Assembly: GCA_003331625.1 (NCBI GenBank)
Contig: QOPF01000002.1
Location: 163,190-227,189, forward strand
From: Gammaproteobacteria bacterium
GTDB lineage: Bacteria > Pseudomonadota > Gammaproteobacteria > Magnimaribacterales > AG-339-G14
Direction: 5' to 3'
DNA length: 64,000 bases
Shown: positions 8,485 through 17,842 of the stretch, one piece after another
Layout of the letters: each line of letters starts with the position of its first letter
Numbering within the stretch: the stretch's first letter is position 1
Notes under the pieces: generated by a model
The model's input: the letters and a program-made list of their open reading frames with translations, nothing else
Database searches by the model: none
What the model was told of the DNA's origin: nothing
Translations under genes and position numbers: made by a program

Positions 8485-9532
8485 TAAAATGCGTCCAGTG
8501 TATTTTTTTATTTACTTTCAAATTTACCTTGAGTGTTCTGCCCACTATTTTATTCAAGAAACTAGGATAAATTCCATTTCCAGGTCTTCGTGAAATTAAA
8601 TCATTTCTTGAGATTTTATGACCTGCCGAAAGATCTCTGGAAGTAAAAAGACTTTTTCTTGAGATTTTTTTCATTTCTATCTCTTCTTTTTGACATTTTT
8701 TTATTGGAGATCCGAGTATAATTTCAGCTTTTCTAATCTGTTCAACGTAGTTTTTAAATTCTGAAGGGGAAGATGATGCAGAGTGATCTGGACCGTTTAA
8801 GGATTTATCTAGAGTAAAGTGTCTTTCAATAATTTTTACCCCTTTTGAAATTGCAATAATTGCTGAGTCTATTCCTAAGCTATGGTCAGAATAGCCCACA
8901 GGAACTTTAAACTTATTTTTAAGAGTATCTATAACTTTCATATTTAAAGAATTATCTGATGCTGGGTAATTTGATACCGCATGCAAAATCGCTATCTTAT
9001 TCTTATGTTTCTTCTTATAAACTCTCAGAATGAAATCTATTTCATCTAGAGAGGCCATCCCAACAGATAAAATTACTGGTTTTTTTGTCGTTACGAGATA
9101 CTCATGAAGAGGAAGATCTACTATATCAGCAGAAGCAACTTTAAAAGCTTTAACATTTAAAGAATTTAGAAATTTTGCGCTTTCTATATCATACGGAGTA
9201 GACAAAAAATCTATGCTACTCTTTTTTGCAAATTTAAATAACTCAATCTGCTGATCAAAACTTAATTCAAGTTTTTTTAGCATCTCATAATGAGTTTCTT
9301 TTTTAGAACCGCTTCTTTTCTGATATTTGACTTTTGGAGTTTTGCTGTCAGCTAAAGATTCTGCATTAAATGATTGAAATTTTATAGCGTTTGCGCCTAT
9401 GGATTTTGCCTCTTTGATAAGCTTTTTAGCAAGACTAATATCTCCATTATGGTTTACTCCTATTTCAGCAATTATATAGGCAGGAATATGATCATGAATT
9501 TTATCAAAAAATAAATTATTAATTTTTTTCAT
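8468..9532 (-). CDS. neuB: Nonulosonic acid synthase, NeuB/LegI/PseI family
   Basis: A 354-residue synthase that condenses phosphoenolpyruvate with a hexosamine derivative to make a nine-carbon nonulosonic acid. The barrel signature AEIGVNHNG is at 22-30, followed by KFQSF at 51-55. Conserved YSDHS and RHFTLD blocks occur further on. Residues from about 290 form the antifreeze-like SAF domain that caps the active site in NeuB. It overlaps the acetyltransferase by 17 nt downstream and gmd by 14 nt upstream. The neighbours favour legionaminate or pseudaminate over sialate. The specificity residues were not resolved by eye. Confidence 0.92.
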   Translation of the reverse strand: MKKINNLFFDKIHDHIPAYIIAEIGVNHNGDISLAKKLIKEAKSIGANAIKFQSFNAESLADSKTPKVKYQKRSGSKKETHYEMLKKLELSFDQQIELFKFAKKSSIDFLSTPYDIESAKFLNSLNVKAFKVASADIVDLPLHEYLVTTKKPVILSVGMASLDEIDFILRVYKKKHKNKIAILHAVSNYPASDNSLNMKVIDTLKNKFKVPVGYSDHSLGIDSAIIAISKGVKIIERHFTLDKSLNGPDHSASSSPSEFKNYVEQIRKAEIILGSPIKKCQKEEIEMKKISRKSLFTSRDLSAGHKISRNDLISRRPGNGIYPSFLNKIVGRTLKVNLKVNKKIHWTHFNEPKK

Positions 9533-10610
9533 TAGAATTTATTAAAAGTTTCATTTTTGCTAAATGCAAGTCTGTATCTACCATTTCAGAAACTAATTCA
9601 TCAAAACTTATTTTTGGAGTCCACCCAAGCTCTTTCTTTGCTAGAGAAGCATCTCCCATCAAAGTATCGACTTCAGTTGGCCTAAAAAAATGAGGATCTA
9701 CTAAAATTATTTCTTTGCTGAACTTTTTTTCTAATTCTTTTGGGATATTAATCCAGGTTCCTTTTTCATTTGCTCCCTTTCCAGACCAAGAGATAACCAT
9801 ATCTAACTTTTTAGCCACAAGATTAATAAAATCTCTTACGCTGTGCTGAATTCCCGAAGCAATTACAAAGTCTTTGGGAATATCTTGCTGAAGCATCAAC
9901 CATTGTGACTCTACATAATCTTTAGCATGCCCCCAATCTCTTTTAGCTTCAAGATTTCCTATATATAAATTTTCCTGAATTCCTAACTTGATATTTGTTA
10001 GAGCTTGCGTAATTTTTCTTGTGACAAAAATTTCTCCTCTTACAGGCGACTCATGATTGAAAAGAATTCCGTTGCACGCATAAATATCATAAGCCTCTCT
10101 GTAATTAACTGTTATCCAGTATGCATATAATTTAGCCGCTGCATAAGGACTTCTTGGGTAAAATGGTGTCGATTCTTTTTGCGGGACTTCTTGAACAAGC
10201 CCATATAATTCAGAGGTACTTGCTTGATAAAATTTAGTTTTTTTATTTAAGCCCAGTAACCTTATTGATTCTAGTAATCTTAAAGTACCTAAAGCATCTG
10301 CATTTGCGGTATATTCTGGTTCCTCAAAGCTTACTCTTACATGAGATTGTGCTGCAAGATTATAAATTTCATCTGGTTCTACACGTTTTAATATACTAGT
10401 AATGCTAGAGGAATCTGTCATATCTCCATAGTGAAGAAAAAGATTTGCATCTTTATAATGTCTGTCCTTAAAAAGATGATCTATTCTTCCTGTATTAAAT
10501 GAGGATGAACGTCTTCTTAGACCATGAACCTCGTAACCTTTTTTAATAAGAAATTCAGCTAAATAGGAACCGTCTTGACCTGTAATTCCTGTAATTAGAG
10601 CTTTTTTCAT
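9519..10610 (-). CDS. gmd: GDP-mannose 4,6-dehydratase
   Basis: A 363-residue extended SDR that converts GDP-mannose to GDP-4-keto-6-deoxymannose, the precursor of GDP-fucose, rhamnose and perosamine. The NADP motif TGITGQDG is at 7-14. Catalytic Thr132/Glu134 (STSEL) and Tyr156/Lys160 (SPYAAAK) are intact. The [12 protein letters not shown] segment (31-42) is diagnostic of Gmd. It overlaps neuB by 14 nt and starts 7 nt after the ABC exporter. No GDP-fucose synthase (fcl/wcaG), Rmd or perosamine synthase is visible, so the next step must be outside the window unless the CBS-aminotransferase acts on this product. Confidence 0.95.
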   Translation of the reverse strand: MKKALITGITGQDGSYLAEFLIKKGYEVHGLRRRSSSFNTGRIDHLFKDRHYKDANLFLHYGDMTDSSSITSILKRVEPDEIYNLAAQSHVRVSFEEPEYTANADALGTLRLLESIRLLGLNKKTKFYQASTSELYGLVQEVPQKESTPFYPRSPYAAAKLYAYWITVNYREAYDIYACNGILFNHESPVRGEIFVTRKITQALTNIKLGIQENLYIGNLEAKRDWGHAKDYVESQWLMLQQDIPKDFVIASGIQHSVRDFINLVAKKLDMVISWSGKGANEKGTWINIPKELEKKFSKEIILVDPHFFRPTEVDTLMGDASLAKKELGWTPKISFDELVSEMVDTDLHLAKMKLLINSNEKN

Positions 10611-10617
10611 AATTTTT

Positions 10618-12417
10618 CTAATGTTTGTTTATTGCGTCTAACATATTTTTGAAGTCGTTATTATTTTGGGACAACTCCTTAAAAGAACCTTCTCCTTGAA
10701 TAGCTCCATTTTTTAGATAAAATATTTTTTCACAATTTTCTAAGGTAGAAAGTCTATGAGCTACCATTATGACAGTTATGTTTGGAATATTTTGTATATT
10801 TTTTATGATTTTTCTTTCAGTTATGTTGTCCAATGAGCTAGTAGCTTCATCTAGAATTAATACCTCTGGCATTCTAAATAAAGCTCTTGCAATTCCAATT
10901 CTTTGAAGCTGCCCTCCAGATAATTGAACTCCTCGTTCGCCTATTTTTGTATCTAACCCTTTGGGTAGGCCCTTAATAAAGTCTGAAACTAGTGCAATGT
11001 CAGCAACATTTTCCAGTTGCTCTTTTTTTATATTTTCATTTTTTAAGCCAAAGGCTATATTTTCTCTTATGGTTGTATCCGATAGGAAAATATTCTGAGG
11101 AACATGAGATAAATTATTTTGCCATTTTCGAACATTTGTTTCCTCTATTTCTATATCATCAACCATCATTCTTCCGGAGTTAGGAGACAAAATTCCTAAA
11201 ATTAGATCAAGGGTCGAGGTTTTTCCGCTTCCAGTTTCTCCTGCAAGACCAACAACAGAATTCTTTTGAATTGATAGCGAAAGATTTTCTAAAACATGAT
11301 TATCCTCTTTGTATCTGAAACAAACTTCTTCAAAAGAAATTGATTTATTAAATTCTAATTTTTCTATGTTTTTTTTCAAAGCTATAGAAGGCGAACGGTC
11401 TAAAAAGTTTAAAATATCTTTTAGAGACTCTTCACCTCCTAATATGAATGAGATACCTGCATATCCTTGATTAAGAACTGGTAATAATCTTTGGGCACCT
11501 AAAGCTAAAGCTCCAAGGAACGGCACTACATTAGAAATTCCATTATAATTTTTGGTAAAAATGAGAGCCACAATTACAATTAAAATCATTCCTAAGGCTT
11601 CAATAAAAAATCTAGGCAAAGTTACCAATACTTGTGTACTTGCTTGCGCCTTTTTTAAAGGCACATCAACATTAATAAACTTTTGATAGAAAGTTTCTTG
11701 TGTTCCATCAACAATAACTTGTTTTATGCCTCCAAGTGATTCCTGAAGACTTTTCATTACTTTATTTGTATTTAGAGAAATTTTTTTGCTATTTAATGAA
11801 AGTCTCGATTTATTAAAAAAGATTATTAAAGAATATAGGACTCCTAATCCAAGAAAAACAGAAATTGCCATTTGTGGATTGATAAAAACAAGGAAACTTA
11901 TAACAACTAATATAAAAAAGAAAGAAGAAATAACTCTGGTAGATTCTAGGATAATATCCTGAATAATAAAGTCAGTTTTTCTAACTATTCCGTTTATTAT
12001 CTCACTACTATTTGATTCGACATGAATTTTATATGGCTGATAAAGAGTTTTTTTAAATATATCCGCTCCAATTTCTAAACCTGTTTCAAAGGATAATTTT
12101 GTTGAAAACCAAACCAATACTATTCTTGCTACAGAAGAAATGATTATCGCTATAATAAAAAGTAACGCGAACGGTAAAATGAGATCGTCAGGCTCATTTA
12201 TTGCAAAAGCACGAGAAATATTTAAAACATATTCTTGGTTATAAATAATTTCAGGATCTGCTAATACAGCTAAAAATGGAATCACAGCTCCTATACTTAA
12301 AATTTCACAAAATGATACGAACATCATTAAAGTAATTAATAAGATATATTGTTTTTTTCTTCTAATAGAAAAAAATTTCCACAATCGATTTAATGAAAAG
12401 AAAATACCTACTTTCAT
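10618..12417 (-). CDS. ABC exporter with fused membrane and ATPase domains (lipid-linked glycan flippase candidate)
   Basis: A 599-residue half-transporter. An N-terminal six-helix membrane domain (hydrophobic segments near 25-50, 82-105, 160-180, 183-202 and 270-290) is followed by an ATPase domain with Walker A GETGSGKT (393-400), signature LSGGQ (499-503), Walker B VLILDE (519-524) and the H-loop in VAHRL near 553. MsbA and PglK, which flip lipid A or undecaprenyl-linked oligosaccharides, have this architecture. Its place between wzz and gmd supports export of the glycan made here. General lipid or drug export cannot be excluded from motifs alone. Confidence 0.88.
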   Translation of the reverse strand: MKVGIFFSLNRLWKFFSIRRKKQYILLITLMMFVSFCEILSIGAVIPFLAVLADPEIIYNQEYVLNISRAFAINEPDDLILPFALLFIIAIIISSVARIVLVWFSTKLSFETGLEIGADIFKKTLYQPYKIHVESNSSEIINGIVRKTDFIIQDIILESTRVISSFFFILVVISFLVFINPQMAISVFLGLGVLYSLIIFFNKSRLSLNSKKISLNTNKVMKSLQESLGGIKQVIVDGTQETFYQKFINVDVPLKKAQASTQVLVTLPRFFIEALGMILIVIVALIFTKNYNGISNVVPFLGALALGAQRLLPVLNQGYAGISFILGGEESLKDILNFLDRSPSIALKKNIEKLEFNKSISFEEVCFRYKEDNHVLENLSLSIQKNSVVGLAGETGSGKTSTLDLILGILSPNSGRMMVDDIEIEETNVRKWQNNLSHVPQNIFLSDTTIRENIAFGLKNENIKKEQLENVADIALVSDFIKGLPKGLDTKIGERGVQLSGGQLQRIGIARALFRMPEVLILDEATSSLDNITERKIIKNIQNIPNITVIMVAHRLSTLENCEKIFYLKNGAIQGEGSFKELSQNNNDFKNMLDAINKH

Positions 12418-12424
12418 ATCTTAT

Positions 12425-13309
12425 TTAAGTATTTCTTGAAATAAAAAGAAATCTAACTAATGTTATTGAGATACTTATAAAAATTCCGAAGAGAAAACAA
12501 AAAATCACTATCTGACTTCTTAATGGTTCTATTTTTTTTTCAGGAGTAAAAGGGGGATCTACTATCTGAAAAACATAGTCTTCCTTGAACTTAATTAACA
12601 TCTGTTTCTTTAGCTGTTCTTCCATCATTGAGCTAATTAAAGATTTTATTGAAGATACTTTAGAAGTTAAAAATTTTTTATTTAAATATTCAATAGAATT
12701 TTCTGTCTCTGCAAGATCTTTTTCTACTGTAAGTTTATGAAATTCATTTAAAACAAGATCAAGAAAATCTTTAGCAAAAATAGGTGATAGATGTTTGAAA
12801 GAAACTTTTATAATGCCTGTATTTTCTTCACGATCTATTTCTAAATTTTCTAATAGAAATGAATGAGCCTCTAAGGGTGTTGGTTTTTTTCTTGGAAGCC
12901 ATTTTTCTGACGAACTATCAAAAAGATCACTATCAAAAACTAATTCTCCTGAAGAAATATCATAAGAAGATGGGGCCATTAAGTTTTCTAAAATCCCAGG
13001 AAAGGATAAAAGATGTTGATGAAATTTTCTTGATTTAAGGGTTTCTATGTATACGAAAAGCTTATTTTTTTCTTGATTGATATTGATTCCTGCTAAATTG
13101 GCTAAACTTCCAATTTGTGAACTAACGCCTGGTAGATCCTCTTCTTTTGGAAAAAGAGTGGTCTCACTTTTATAAATATCTTGTAAAAATAAAACATAGA
13201 TTATTGAAGATATTGTGAAAAAGAAAGTGAATAAAAAAATAAAAATTTTTTCTTTATTTAAAATTTTGAAAATATCTCTTAGAGTTGTTTCTTGAAATTT
13301 TTCTTCCAT
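12425..13309 (-). CDS. Wzz/chain-length determinant-like inner-membrane protein
   Basis: A 294-residue protein with the polysaccharide co-polymerase topology. One membrane helix is near the N-terminus (about 23-43), followed by a long periplasmic part with a helical segment (about 190-245). A second helix (about 266-288) is preceded by the proline-containing PFTPEKKIEPLR, equivalent to the Wzz proline-rich motif. It should set the chain length of the surface polymer. It starts only 11 nt after tRNA-Leu on the same strand and has no recognisable Shine-Dalgarno, so its transcript probably comes from the tRNA operon. Confidence 0.87.
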   Translation of the reverse strand: MEEKFQETTLRDIFKILNKEKIFIFLFTFFFTISSIIYVLFLQDIYKSETTLFPKEEDLPGVSSQIGSLANLAGININQEKNKLFVYIETLKSRKFHQHLLSFPGILENLMAPSSYDISSGELVFDSDLFDSSSEKWLPRKKPTPLEAHSFLLENLEIDREENTGIIKVSFKHLSPIFAKDFLDLVLNEFHKLTVEKDLAETENSIEYLNKKFLTSKVSSIKSLISSMMEEQLKKQMLIKFKEDYVFQIVDPPFTPEKKIEPLRSQIVIFCFLFGIFISISITLVRFLFISRNT

Positions 13310-13320
13310 CGAATTTTAGG

Positions 13321-13407
13321 TGGTACCCAGGGCCGGACTTGAACCGGCACGAAGTCGCCTTCGAGGGATTTTAAGTCCCTTGTGTCTACCAATTCCACCA
13401 CCTGGGC
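13321..13407 (-). tRNA. leuZ: tRNA-Leu (anticodon UAA), CCA encoded
   Basis: An 87-nt class II tRNA. The acceptor arm pairs GCCCAGG with CCTGGGT (G-U at the terminal pair, as in E. coli tRNA-Leu UAA). The anticodon stem AGGGA/TCCCT encloses the loop CTTAAAA, giving anticodon UAA. A short variable-arm hairpin and a GGTTCAA T-loop are present. The CCA end is encoded (complement of TGG at 13321-13323). It lies 29 nt after tRNA-Cys, matching the cysT-leuZ order downstream of pgsA in E. coli. The glycan locus begins 11 nt beyond its 3' end. Confidence 0.97.
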
Positions 13408-13436
13408 AAAACAATTCTTCTATTCTATATTAAATT

Positions 13437-13510
13437 TGGAGGCTGAGGTCGGAATTGAACCGGCGTGAACGGATTTGCAGTCCGCCGCATGACCACTCTG
13501 CCACTCAGCC
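13437..13510 (-). tRNA. cysT: tRNA-Cys (anticodon GCA), CCA encoded
   Basis: A 74-nt cloverleaf. The acceptor GGCTGAG pairs with CTCAGCC, the anticodon loop is CTGCAAA (anticodon GCA), the T-loop is GGTTCAA, the discriminator base is U73 as in other tRNA-Cys, and CCA is encoded. It lies 24 nt downstream of pgsA on the same strand, as in the gammaproteobacterial pgsA-glyW-cysT-leuZ cluster. The tRNA-Gly that precedes it in E. coli is not here. Confidence 0.97.
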
Positions 13511-13534
13511 ACAGATATATTGTATATACTTGAA

Positions 13535-14062
13535 TTAAACAATCCATTTTTTATAGTAATTTAGAAATGATAGCCATGAAAAAATTACGCTTAAGGAAAT
13601 TAAAATTAATGAGATTGTGAATAATAAATCAAAACTTAGTGGGGCAATGAAAAGAAATCCTATTCCTATCATTTGGAAAGTAGTTTTTAATTTTCCTCCT
13701 CTATCAGCATTTAATTCGCCTACAGTTTTTCCAATTTGTAAGGCGTGAATTCTTAAATAACTGATAGAAAGCTCTCTAGAGACTATTAAAATAGTTAAAA
13801 TCAATAAAATGAAATTAGTGAAATTAAATGTAGCCCAAATTAATAATGATGAAACGAAAACCTTATCAGCGATTAAATCCAGTAAACTACCTAGGATTGT
13901 TTCTTCTTGGTAAAGCCTAGCGATATATCCATCAAAAAAATCTGTTAGCGCAGCAATAATAAAAACTATTAAAGAAGAAATATAGAAGTCATATATAAAT
14001 AAAATAATTATGGGAACTATCAAAAAAATTCTTATTAATGATAGTAAATTAGGTATAGACAT
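13535..14062 (-). CDS. pgsA: CDP-diacylglycerol-glycerol-3-phosphate 3-phosphatidyltransferase
   Basis: A 175-residue membrane enzyme that makes phosphatidylglycerophosphate, the first committed step to phosphatidylglycerol and cardiolipin. The CDP-alcohol phosphatidyltransferase motif DGx2ARx8Gx3Dx3D is complete, running from DGYIAR to LDLIADK (about residues 44-68). Several hydrophobic helices span the chain. It starts one base after uvrC ends, the conserved uvrC-pgsA pair. Length matches the family. Confidence 0.95.
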   Translation of the reverse strand: MSIPNLLSLIRIFLIVPIIILFIYDFYISSLIVFIIAALTDFFDGYIARLYQEETILGSLLDLIADKVFVSSLLIWATFNFTNFILLILTILIVSRELSISYLRIHALQIGKTVGELNADRGGKLKTTFQMIGIGFLFIAPLSFDLLFTISLILISLSVIFSWLSFLNYYKKWIV

Positions 14063-14063
14063 T

Positions 14064-15881
14064 TTATTTTTTATTTAAGGCAGAATGAATTTCTTTAGCT
14101 TTAACGCTCCCTATTCCTGGAATTGATTTTAAATCATCTATTGAAGCTTCCATAATTTTACTTTTAGATCCGAAATGCCTTAAAAGATTAGAATGTAATT
14201 TAATCCCTATCCCATTTATTTCATCTATACCGGAAGCTAGCAAACTTTTACTTCTCCTTTTTCTATGCTGACTAATGGCAAACCTATGAGATTCATTTCT
14301 CAAAAGTTGTAAGATTTTTGAAATATCCTTCAACTCTGTCAATTCAAATCTCTTATTATTAAAATGCAAAAAATCGTATTTCTCTTTCCTATTGGGTCCT
14401 TTAGAAACTGAAATAAAAATTATTTTATCTAGTATGTTTTTATCGAGGTTCTTTTGAACAGAATTCAATTGTCCTTTTCCGCCATCTATGAGAATAACTT
14501 CTGGCAATATCAATTTACTATTTTGAAGATTCTTTATTCTTCTAGATATTGCCTCTGATAAAGCAAAATAGTCGTTATTAACATCACTTTTGATATTCAT
14601 AAGTCTGTAATTTTTTTTATCCGGTCCATCTTTATTAAGTGCAACGCAAGAGGCAGAAACTTGTCTGCCAGATGTATGGCTAATATCAAAGGCTTCAATT
14701 CTATTAATGCGTTTAATTTTTAAAAAATTTGATAAGGCTTCTAAAGCAAATGAAACCCAAAAAAAGCTGTTATTTCTATTAAGAGCATCCTCAGCTTGTG
14801 ACGAACATATTTCTATAAGATTATTATTTTTACTATCTAACTTATGAATATTAATCTTAGGATTGTCTAATTTTTTTAAAAAATCTTTAGTTTCTTCTCT
14901 TATCTTTTGATCAGTTAAGAGGTTTAGTTTTTTTCTATTCTCATTTTCAATAACATATCTTTCTAAAAAGATTGATAGAAGGTGTTCTTCAGAAATATTC
15001 TCTTTCGTATCAGGATAAAAGTTTTGAGAACTATTTATCCATCCTTCTTCTACTTTCAAAACACTAATACAAGAATTATATTTATTTTTCTTAATTGCAA
15101 AAACATCTAAGTCTTTAAATCCTGTCAACACGTTTTGTTTCTTCTGAGTGTCTCTTATAGCATTAATTTTATCCCTGTAAATTATTGCTCTTTCATAATC
15201 TTCCTTGATGGAATACGCATCCATGTTTTTATTTAAATCTTTAATTATTTTTTTTGTGTCTCCTGAGAGAAAATTTATTGCATTTTTGACGTCTTTTGCA
15301 TATTCATTTTCTGAAATATAACCTACACAGGGTGCAGAACATCTATTCATTTGATATTCGATACAAGGTCTCGACCTATTTTTAAAATTTATGTCTTTGC
15401 AATTTCTGAGCTTAAAGATAGACCTTATAAGGTTAACATTCGTTCTCATAGCTCCTACATTAGCGTATGGACCAAACATAGTACTTTCTTTGTCTTTTAA
15501 TCTTGAAACGTAAATAGCCGGATAGCTTTTTTTTGTAGAAAAATGAATTGCCGGATAAGACTTATCGTCTTTAAACTGAATATTGAAAGGCGGTCTTATT
15601 TTGGAAATTAATCCTTGTTCAAGAATTAAGGCATCAGATTCTGTTTTAGTAATAATAGTTTCTATAAATTTTATGTTTGACTTAAGCTTTATTAGTCTTT
15701 TACCTTCTCCTTTTCTCACATTTAAATAGCTAGAAACCCTCTTTTTGATATTTTTAGCTTTTCCAATGTATAAAATTTCATTTCTTTCATCAAAAAATTT
15801 ATAAATACCAGGAGACTCAGGAAAATCTAGATTTTTATCAAAAATTGATTTTTTATTTATGAATTGTGCTTGCTTTTCCAT
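14064..15881 (-). CDS. uvrC: UvrABC excinuclease subunit C
   Basis: A 605-residue nucleotide-excision-repair endonuclease. The N-terminal GIY-YIG domain makes the 3' incision (GIY at 25-27, YIG at 38-40). A Cys-rich segment (CIEYQMNRCSAPC) and a UVR-type coiled region near 200-240 follow. The RNase H-like domain for the 5' incision has DISH and DGGKGQL. Tandem helix-hairpin-helix motifs are at the end (GIGIKLHSNLLRHFG and IPGIGSVKAKEI). The ATG start overlaps the ggt 3' end by 29 nt. Length is normal for the family. Confidence 0.96.
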   Translation of the reverse strand: MEKQAQFINKKSIFDKNLDFPESPGIYKFFDERNEILYIGKAKNIKKRVSSYLNVRKGEGKRLIKLKSNIKFIETIITKTESDALILEQGLISKIRPPFNIQFKDDKSYPAIHFSTKKSYPAIYVSRLKDKESTMFGPYANVGAMRTNVNLIRSIFKLRNCKDINFKNRSRPCIEYQMNRCSAPCVGYISENEYAKDVKNAINFLSGDTKKIIKDLNKNMDAYSIKEDYERAIIYRDKINAIRDTQKKQNVLTGFKDLDVFAIKKNKYNSCISVLKVEEGWINSSQNFYPDTKENISEEHLLSIFLERYVIENENRKKLNLLTDQKIREETKDFLKKLDNPKINIHKLDSKNNNLIEICSSQAEDALNRNNSFFWVSFALEALSNFLKIKRINRIEAFDISHTSGRQVSASCVALNKDGPDKKNYRLMNIKSDVNNDYFALSEAISRRIKNLQNSKLILPEVILIDGGKGQLNSVQKNLDKNILDKIIFISVSKGPNRKEKYDFLHFNNKRFELTELKDISKILQLLRNESHRFAISQHRKRRSKSLLASGIDEINGIGIKLHSNLLRHFGSKSKIMEASIDDLKSIPGIGSVKAKEIHSALNKK

Positions 15882-17544
15882 CTGGTCTTCTTTTGTCAGA
15901 ATGTGCTGTAATAATATTTTCTTTTATAAGAATAGAGTGAGTTTCTCCTAATTTTCTATTCATTAATTTTCTATCTAAAAGTAAATTGCTTTTAATTTTA
16001 TCGTCTATTTTTTCATGAAATAAAATATCTGGTAAATGTTGGAAATGAATTCTACTCTTATTAGAAGATTCATTTAAGGTCATTTGAAAATCTATAATGT
16101 TTAAAATTTCTTGGAGAACGGTAGTAATAATAGTCGAGCCTCCTGGAGAGCCGGTAACTAAAAAAGGTTTTTCTTCAAAGAAAACTATCACGGGAGACAT
16201 TGAAGAAAGAGGTGTTTTATTTGGCTCAATTTTATTAGCCTCTGAGCCAACTAATCCGTAAGCATTTGGATATCCTGGTTTTGATGAAAAATCATCCATT
16301 TCGTTATTCATTAATATTCCAGTTCCAGAAGGAACTATACCTGATCCATATGCTGTATTGAGAGTGTAGGTGTTACTAACAACATTACCCCATTTATCTA
16401 TTACTGAGAAATGAGTGGTTTCTTCACTTTCAGAAAAAATAATATTAGATTCATTAGGTTTTATTTTTTTTAAAATACGGTCATAAATGGTTTTTCCATA
16501 TTTTTTTGAAGTTAAAATTTTTTGTGGAACATTAAAGAACTCTGAATCTCCTAGGTATTTAGCCCTATCAAAAAAGGCATAGTTCATAACGGAAATAAGA
16601 ATTTTTATATATTCTTCTGAGTTATGGTTAATTTCCGAAAGATTAAAATTTTCTAAGATGTTAAGCATTTGAATCAAAGCTATCCCACCTGAGCTTGGAG
16701 GAGGCATTGAGCAAACTTTATAAACTCTGTAACTTCCACAAATTGACTTAGATTCTTTAACTTGATATCGAAGAAGATCTGCTTGAGATAAGATTCCTCC
16801 ATTACTGTTAAAGAAATCTGATATTTTTCTTGCTGTTTGGCCTGAATAAAATTCAGACATTCCATTTTGTGAAATCCTTTCTAAAGTATTACCAAGATCT
16901 TCCTGTACTAGAAGATCATTTGTTTTGAATCCTCCAGATCTTGTAAAAATTCTTGTAGCATCTACATTTCTTTTAAATTTCTTTTTATATTTATTAATAT
17001 TCTTTGATTGAAATTCAGATAGTGTAAATCCATTTTTTGCTAGTTTTATAGATGGTTCAATTAAAGACTCAATCTTCAAAGAGCCAAATTTTTCAGAAGC
17101 ATAAAACAATCCAGCAATGGTACCGGGAACTCCGGAAGCAAGTGTAGAATTTAAACTCAGGCCTTTAATGACATTACCGTCATCATCAAGGTACATATTT
17201 GTTGAGGACTTTAAAGGAGCTCTTTCTCTATAATCTAAGGCAATGTTTTGAGATTTTTCCGCAAGATGAATCAGCATAAATCCACCTCCCCCTATATTTC
17301 CTGCTGAAGGGTTTACGACAGCTAAAGCAAAAGCAACGGCTACAGCTGCATCGACCGCGTTACCTCCTCGATTTAAAACTTCCATACCTATATCGGTTGC
17401 TAAATGATGGCGAGAAGCCACTGCTTGATAGTCAGAAGATATTTGCGAACAGCTGAGAGTTAGGCAAAAAGAGATTAAGATTAACAAAGTTTTGAAAAAA
17501 AAACTTTTTTTACTTAGGTTGAGTTTCAGTATGCCTTTCTCCAT
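15853..17544 (-). CDS. ggt: Gamma-glutamyltranspeptidase, exported
   Basis: An N-terminal nucleophile hydrolase of 563 residues (from the ATG at 17544) that cleaves gamma-glutamyl bonds, for example of glutathione, in the periplasm. The catalytic Thr lies in ETTHFSVID, followed by TYTLNTAYGSGIVPSGTG and NNEMDDFS, as in E. coli Ggt. The N-terminal hydrophobic segment ends in LTLSCSQ, lipoprotein-like but a poor lipobox, so a soluble periplasmic form is also possible. An in-frame TTG at 17559 would add five residues; ATG is preferred. It overlaps the cupin gene by 35 nt and uvrC by 29 nt. Confidence 0.92.
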   Translation of the reverse strand: MEKGILKLNLSKKSFFFKTLLILISFCLTLSCSQISSDYQAVASRHHLATDIGMEVLNRGGNAVDAAVAVAFALAVVNPSAGNIGGGGFMLIHLAEKSQNIALDYRERAPLKSSTNMYLDDDGNVIKGLSLNSTLASGVPGTIAGLFYASEKFGSLKIESLIEPSIKLAKNGFTLSEFQSKNINKYKKKFKRNVDATRIFTRSGGFKTNDLLVQEDLGNTLERISQNGMSEFYSGQTARKISDFFNSNGGILSQADLLRYQVKESKSICGSYRVYKVCSMPPPSSGGIALIQMLNILENFNLSEINHNSEEYIKILISVMNYAFFDRAKYLGDSEFFNVPQKILTSKKYGKTIYDRILKKIKPNESNIIFSESEETTHFSVIDKWGNVVSNTYTLNTAYGSGIVPSGTGILMNNEMDDFSSKPGYPNAYGLVGSEANKIEPNKTPLSSMSPVIVFFEEKPFLVTGSPGGSTIITTVLQEILNIIDFQMTLNESSNKSRIHFQHLPDILFHEKIDDKIKSNLLLDRKLMNRKLGETHSILIKENIITAHSDKRRPDGKASTIHK

Positions 17545-17839
17545 TGAATACTGCAGCAAACTCTAATATCTCTTCAGATTCATTAAAAACTCTATGAAAT
17601 GCACCATCGGGAACTGGTATGACATCGCCTTGTTTAACATTAAATTTAGTATCGTCTATTTGCATAATGCCTCTGCCCTTGTAAAAGACATAAACTTCTT
17701 CTTGACCTGCGTGTTTATGCCCAGAGGTACTTTTATTTGGATTTAACTTGGTAATGCTTGGTACTAATTTTGATAGAGAACTATTGTCTAATACGACATA
17801 TCTATCGTCTTCCTTTACTACGTGCCACTCATTATTCAT
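17510..17839 (-). CDS. Small cupin-fold protein
   Basis: A 109-residue single-domain cupin. Motif 1 is GHKHAGQEEVYVFYKGRG (two His and a Glu as metal ligands) and motif 2 is VPDGAFHRVFN. Such proteins include sugar isomerases, dioxygenases and small-molecule sensors, so no substrate is assigned. It lies 3 nt after pyrF and overlaps ggt by 35 nt, so it belongs to the same transcript. Its position between pyrimidine and glutathione-related genes gives no functional hint. Confidence 0.85.
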   Translation of the reverse strand: MNNEWHVVKEDDRYVVLDNSSLSKLVPSITKLNPNKSTSGHKHAGQEEVYVFYKGRGIMQIDDTKFNVKQGDVIPVPDGAFHRVFNESEEILEFAAVFNGERHTETQPK

Positions 17840-17842
17840 ATT

